NCBI GenBank assembly: GCA_030696775.1
Contig: JAUYRN010000003.1
Coordinates: 1-64,000, forward strand
Source: Sulfuricurvum sp.
Lineage (GTDB): Bacteria; Campylobacterota; Campylobacteria; Campylobacterales; Sulfurimonadaceae
Direction: 5' to 3'
Length of the DNA: 64,000 nt
In this document: in pieces, positions 62,760 through 64,000 of the stretch
How the letters are laid out: the number at the start of each line of letters is the position of its first letter
How positions within the stretch are numbered: position 1 is the stretch's first letter
The notes under the pieces: generated by a model
What the model saw: only the letters and a program-made list of their open reading frames with translations
Told to the model about the DNA's origin: nothing
Database searches by the model: none
Translations under genes and position numbers: made by a program

Positions 62760-64000
62760 TAGTAAAAAGATTGCCTTTGCGTTTTTCTTTTTTATGGTTA
62801 CGATTATTCTTTTTGGCTATTACCGTTTTGAACAAGAAAAAGATCATATCAATCTATCCATCAATGAGACTCTTTTACGTTCCGTAGAGATTGCAAAAGT
62901 TGTTGTTGGAGATCACTATCACGACCGTGTATCTGCCACTCCGCCAAGCTTCCATGAAGAAATGCAAATCATTGTAGACCTATCTGCTCTCGCAAAAGCA
63001 GAAAAAGTTGAATACATCTATACAATGATTTTAGATGAAAATAAAACATTGCGTTTTACTTCCAGCAGCGCAACTGACGAGGAGTTGCGTACCGGTAAAA
63101 ACTTGTCACGTTTTTACGATACATACGATGCTGACCCAAATATTTTTGACGCTTTTCGTGGTAAGCAAAATATATTTACAGAGATTACAGACCAATGGGG
63201 ACATTTTAGGAGTGTTTTCGTGGGATGTAAAACGTCCTCAGGGCTTACCTATGTCATTGGTGCAGATATTCGTATTGACTCGATAGAAGAACTTTCTCGC
63301 ACAGCAGCACTTAAAGCGCTTATGGGATCTATCGTGATTTTTTTTGGAGCCTTGCCATTTTTACTATTGTATCGGCATGTAGCTCGTAAAAATAATATTA
63401 TACTTGAAGACCAAGTTCAAATAGCCACAAAAGATTTGAAAGAAGCACGCGACAATGCCGTTCTGGCGATGCATCATGCTGAAGAAGCAAATCGCGCAAA
63501 AGATACTTTTCTCTCAAGTATGAGTCATGAACTTCGAACCCCGCTCAATGCCATTATCGGCTTTTCTCAAATTTTAGGTCATCGTCCTGAACTCTCAGAG
63601 AGCGTTAAAAGTACCATCGAAAAAATCAATATTTCAGGTAAAAATCTTCTCACTTTGGTCAATACCTTGCTTGATTTTTCAAAGATTGAGGCGGGTAAAA
63701 TGGAGGTACAACGAATCGATTTCAGTCTAGAGCATCTTTTAAATGAAGTGAATGTTCTCGTAGAATCCATGGCACAGAAAAAAGAAATTATATTAGCACT
63801 TAATATCGATGAAAATCTTACATTATTAGCCGATCGGCAGCTTATCAAACAAGTGATTGTCAATCTCATCACCAATGCGATTAAATTTTCTCCTGTCTCC
63901 TCTACAATCACAGTGGAGCACCATAGTGACTCACAAAAAGATGTATTTGGTATAAGAGATCAAGGGATGGGGATTGCTCACGATAAGATAGAGACGCTCT
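62749..64000 (+). CDS. Membrane sensor histidine kinase (3' end outside window)
   Basis: ATG 62749 overlaps the previous gene by eleven bases; no stop before the window end. It starts MSLDSKKIAFAFFFFMVTII, has a periplasmic sensor region (about 32-185), a second membrane helix (MGSIVIFFGALPFLLLY, about 190), a coiled linker and a HisKA domain with His260 in MSHELRTPLNAI, followed by an HATPase domain with N box TNAIKFS and start of the G box DQGMGI. The HisKA/HATPase part is very close to the kinase before it, suggesting duplication. Confidence 0.93.
   Translation, partial: MSLDSKKIAFAFFFFMVTIILFGYYRFEQEKDHINLSINETLLRSVEIAKVVVGDHYHDRVSATPPSFHEEMQIIVDLSALAKAEKVEYIYTMILDENKTLRFTSSSATDEELRTGKNLSRFYDTYDADPNIFDAFRGKQNIFTEITDQWGHFRSVFVGCKTSSGLTYVIGADIRIDSIEELSRTAALKALMGSIVIFFGALPFLLLYRHVARKNNIILEDQVQIATKDLKEARDNAVLAMHHAEEANRAKDTFLSSMSHELRTPLNAIIGFSQILGHRPELSESVKSTIEKINISGKNLLTLVNTLLDFSKIEAGKMEVQRIDFSLEHLLNEVNVLVESMAQKKEIILALNIDENLTLLADRQLIKQVIVNLITNAIKFSPVSSTITVEHHSDSQKDVFGIRDQGMGIAHDKIETL

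Overview
The window reads as chromosomal DNA of a Campylobacterota (former Epsilonproteobacteria) bacterium, probably a free-living Sulfuricurvum/Sulfurimonas-like organism. This is inferred from the low GC content, tightly overlapping gene pairs, the futalosine-type menaquinone gene mqnD, ccoG next to a small regulator, a TlpD-like soluble chemoreceptor with a CZB domain, scattered flagellar genes (fliQ) and a dense set of signalling genes. No rRNA operon or CRISPR array was seen. Three complete tRNA genes (Val-GAC, Ser-GGA, Ala-GGC) and one tRNA-Val fragment are present.

Layout. 1-3140 (minus strand) is the translation block thrS-infC-rpmI-rplT; rplT is cut by the window start. 3240-14702 is an integrative element of about 11.4 kb in tRNA-Val. 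It is bounded by a 47-bp direct repeat of the tRNA 3' part and, just inside, by a 23-bp repeat carrying TTGTGTAA twice, a likely integrase arm site. It encodes a tyrosine integrase with small upstream ORFs, hypothetical and membrane proteins, an Xre repressor with repeated operator-like words, a surface/periplasmic cargo set (two signal-peptide proteins and two tandem Sel1/Hcp-like cysteine-rich proteins), a small HTH protein paired with a second complete tyrosine recombinase, and a superfamily 3 helicase next to a striking array of TGGAAC/GTTCCA words that looks like a replication origin. No capsid or conjugation genes were seen, so it resembles a satellite or a mobilisable island.

14658-34200 is core metabolism and cell envelope: tRNA-Val, lspA, glmM, rpsT, prfA, dapF, coaE, a degenerate spermidine-synthase-like gene, purM, a haem-binding protein, ccoG with a catalytically dead serine-recombinase-like regulator, murB-fliQ-mqnD, recA-eno-ftsB-like-AMIN, tpx, and the overlapping operon cdsA-dxr-hydrolase-tsaD. 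34211-42507 holds rqcH, a Cache chemoreceptor, a TonB-dependent receptor cluster preceded by a possible 54-aa ORF, a CZB chemoreceptor and an HDOD protein. 42701-53648 holds tamA-tamB, a hemerythrin/DUF2249/polytopic-membrane operon, tRNA-Ser, small membrane proteins, a CDF transporter, a SIMPL protein and a porin.

53754-64000 starts with a chemoreceptor gene relic and tRNA-Ala, followed by a SPOR-like secreted protein and a degenerate GGDEF protein. It ends in a seven-gene, tightly packed signalling operon that runs off the window: REC-HD-GYP, CheY-like receiver, globin-coupled hybrid histidine kinase, HDOD protein, FIST protein, PAS histidine kinase and a membrane histidine kinase. The FIST-kinase pairing and the globin sensor suggest gas (NO/O2) sensing feeding c-di-GMP turnover. 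The best candidates for something undescribed are this operon and the tRNA-Val element with its second recombinase and iteron-like array.
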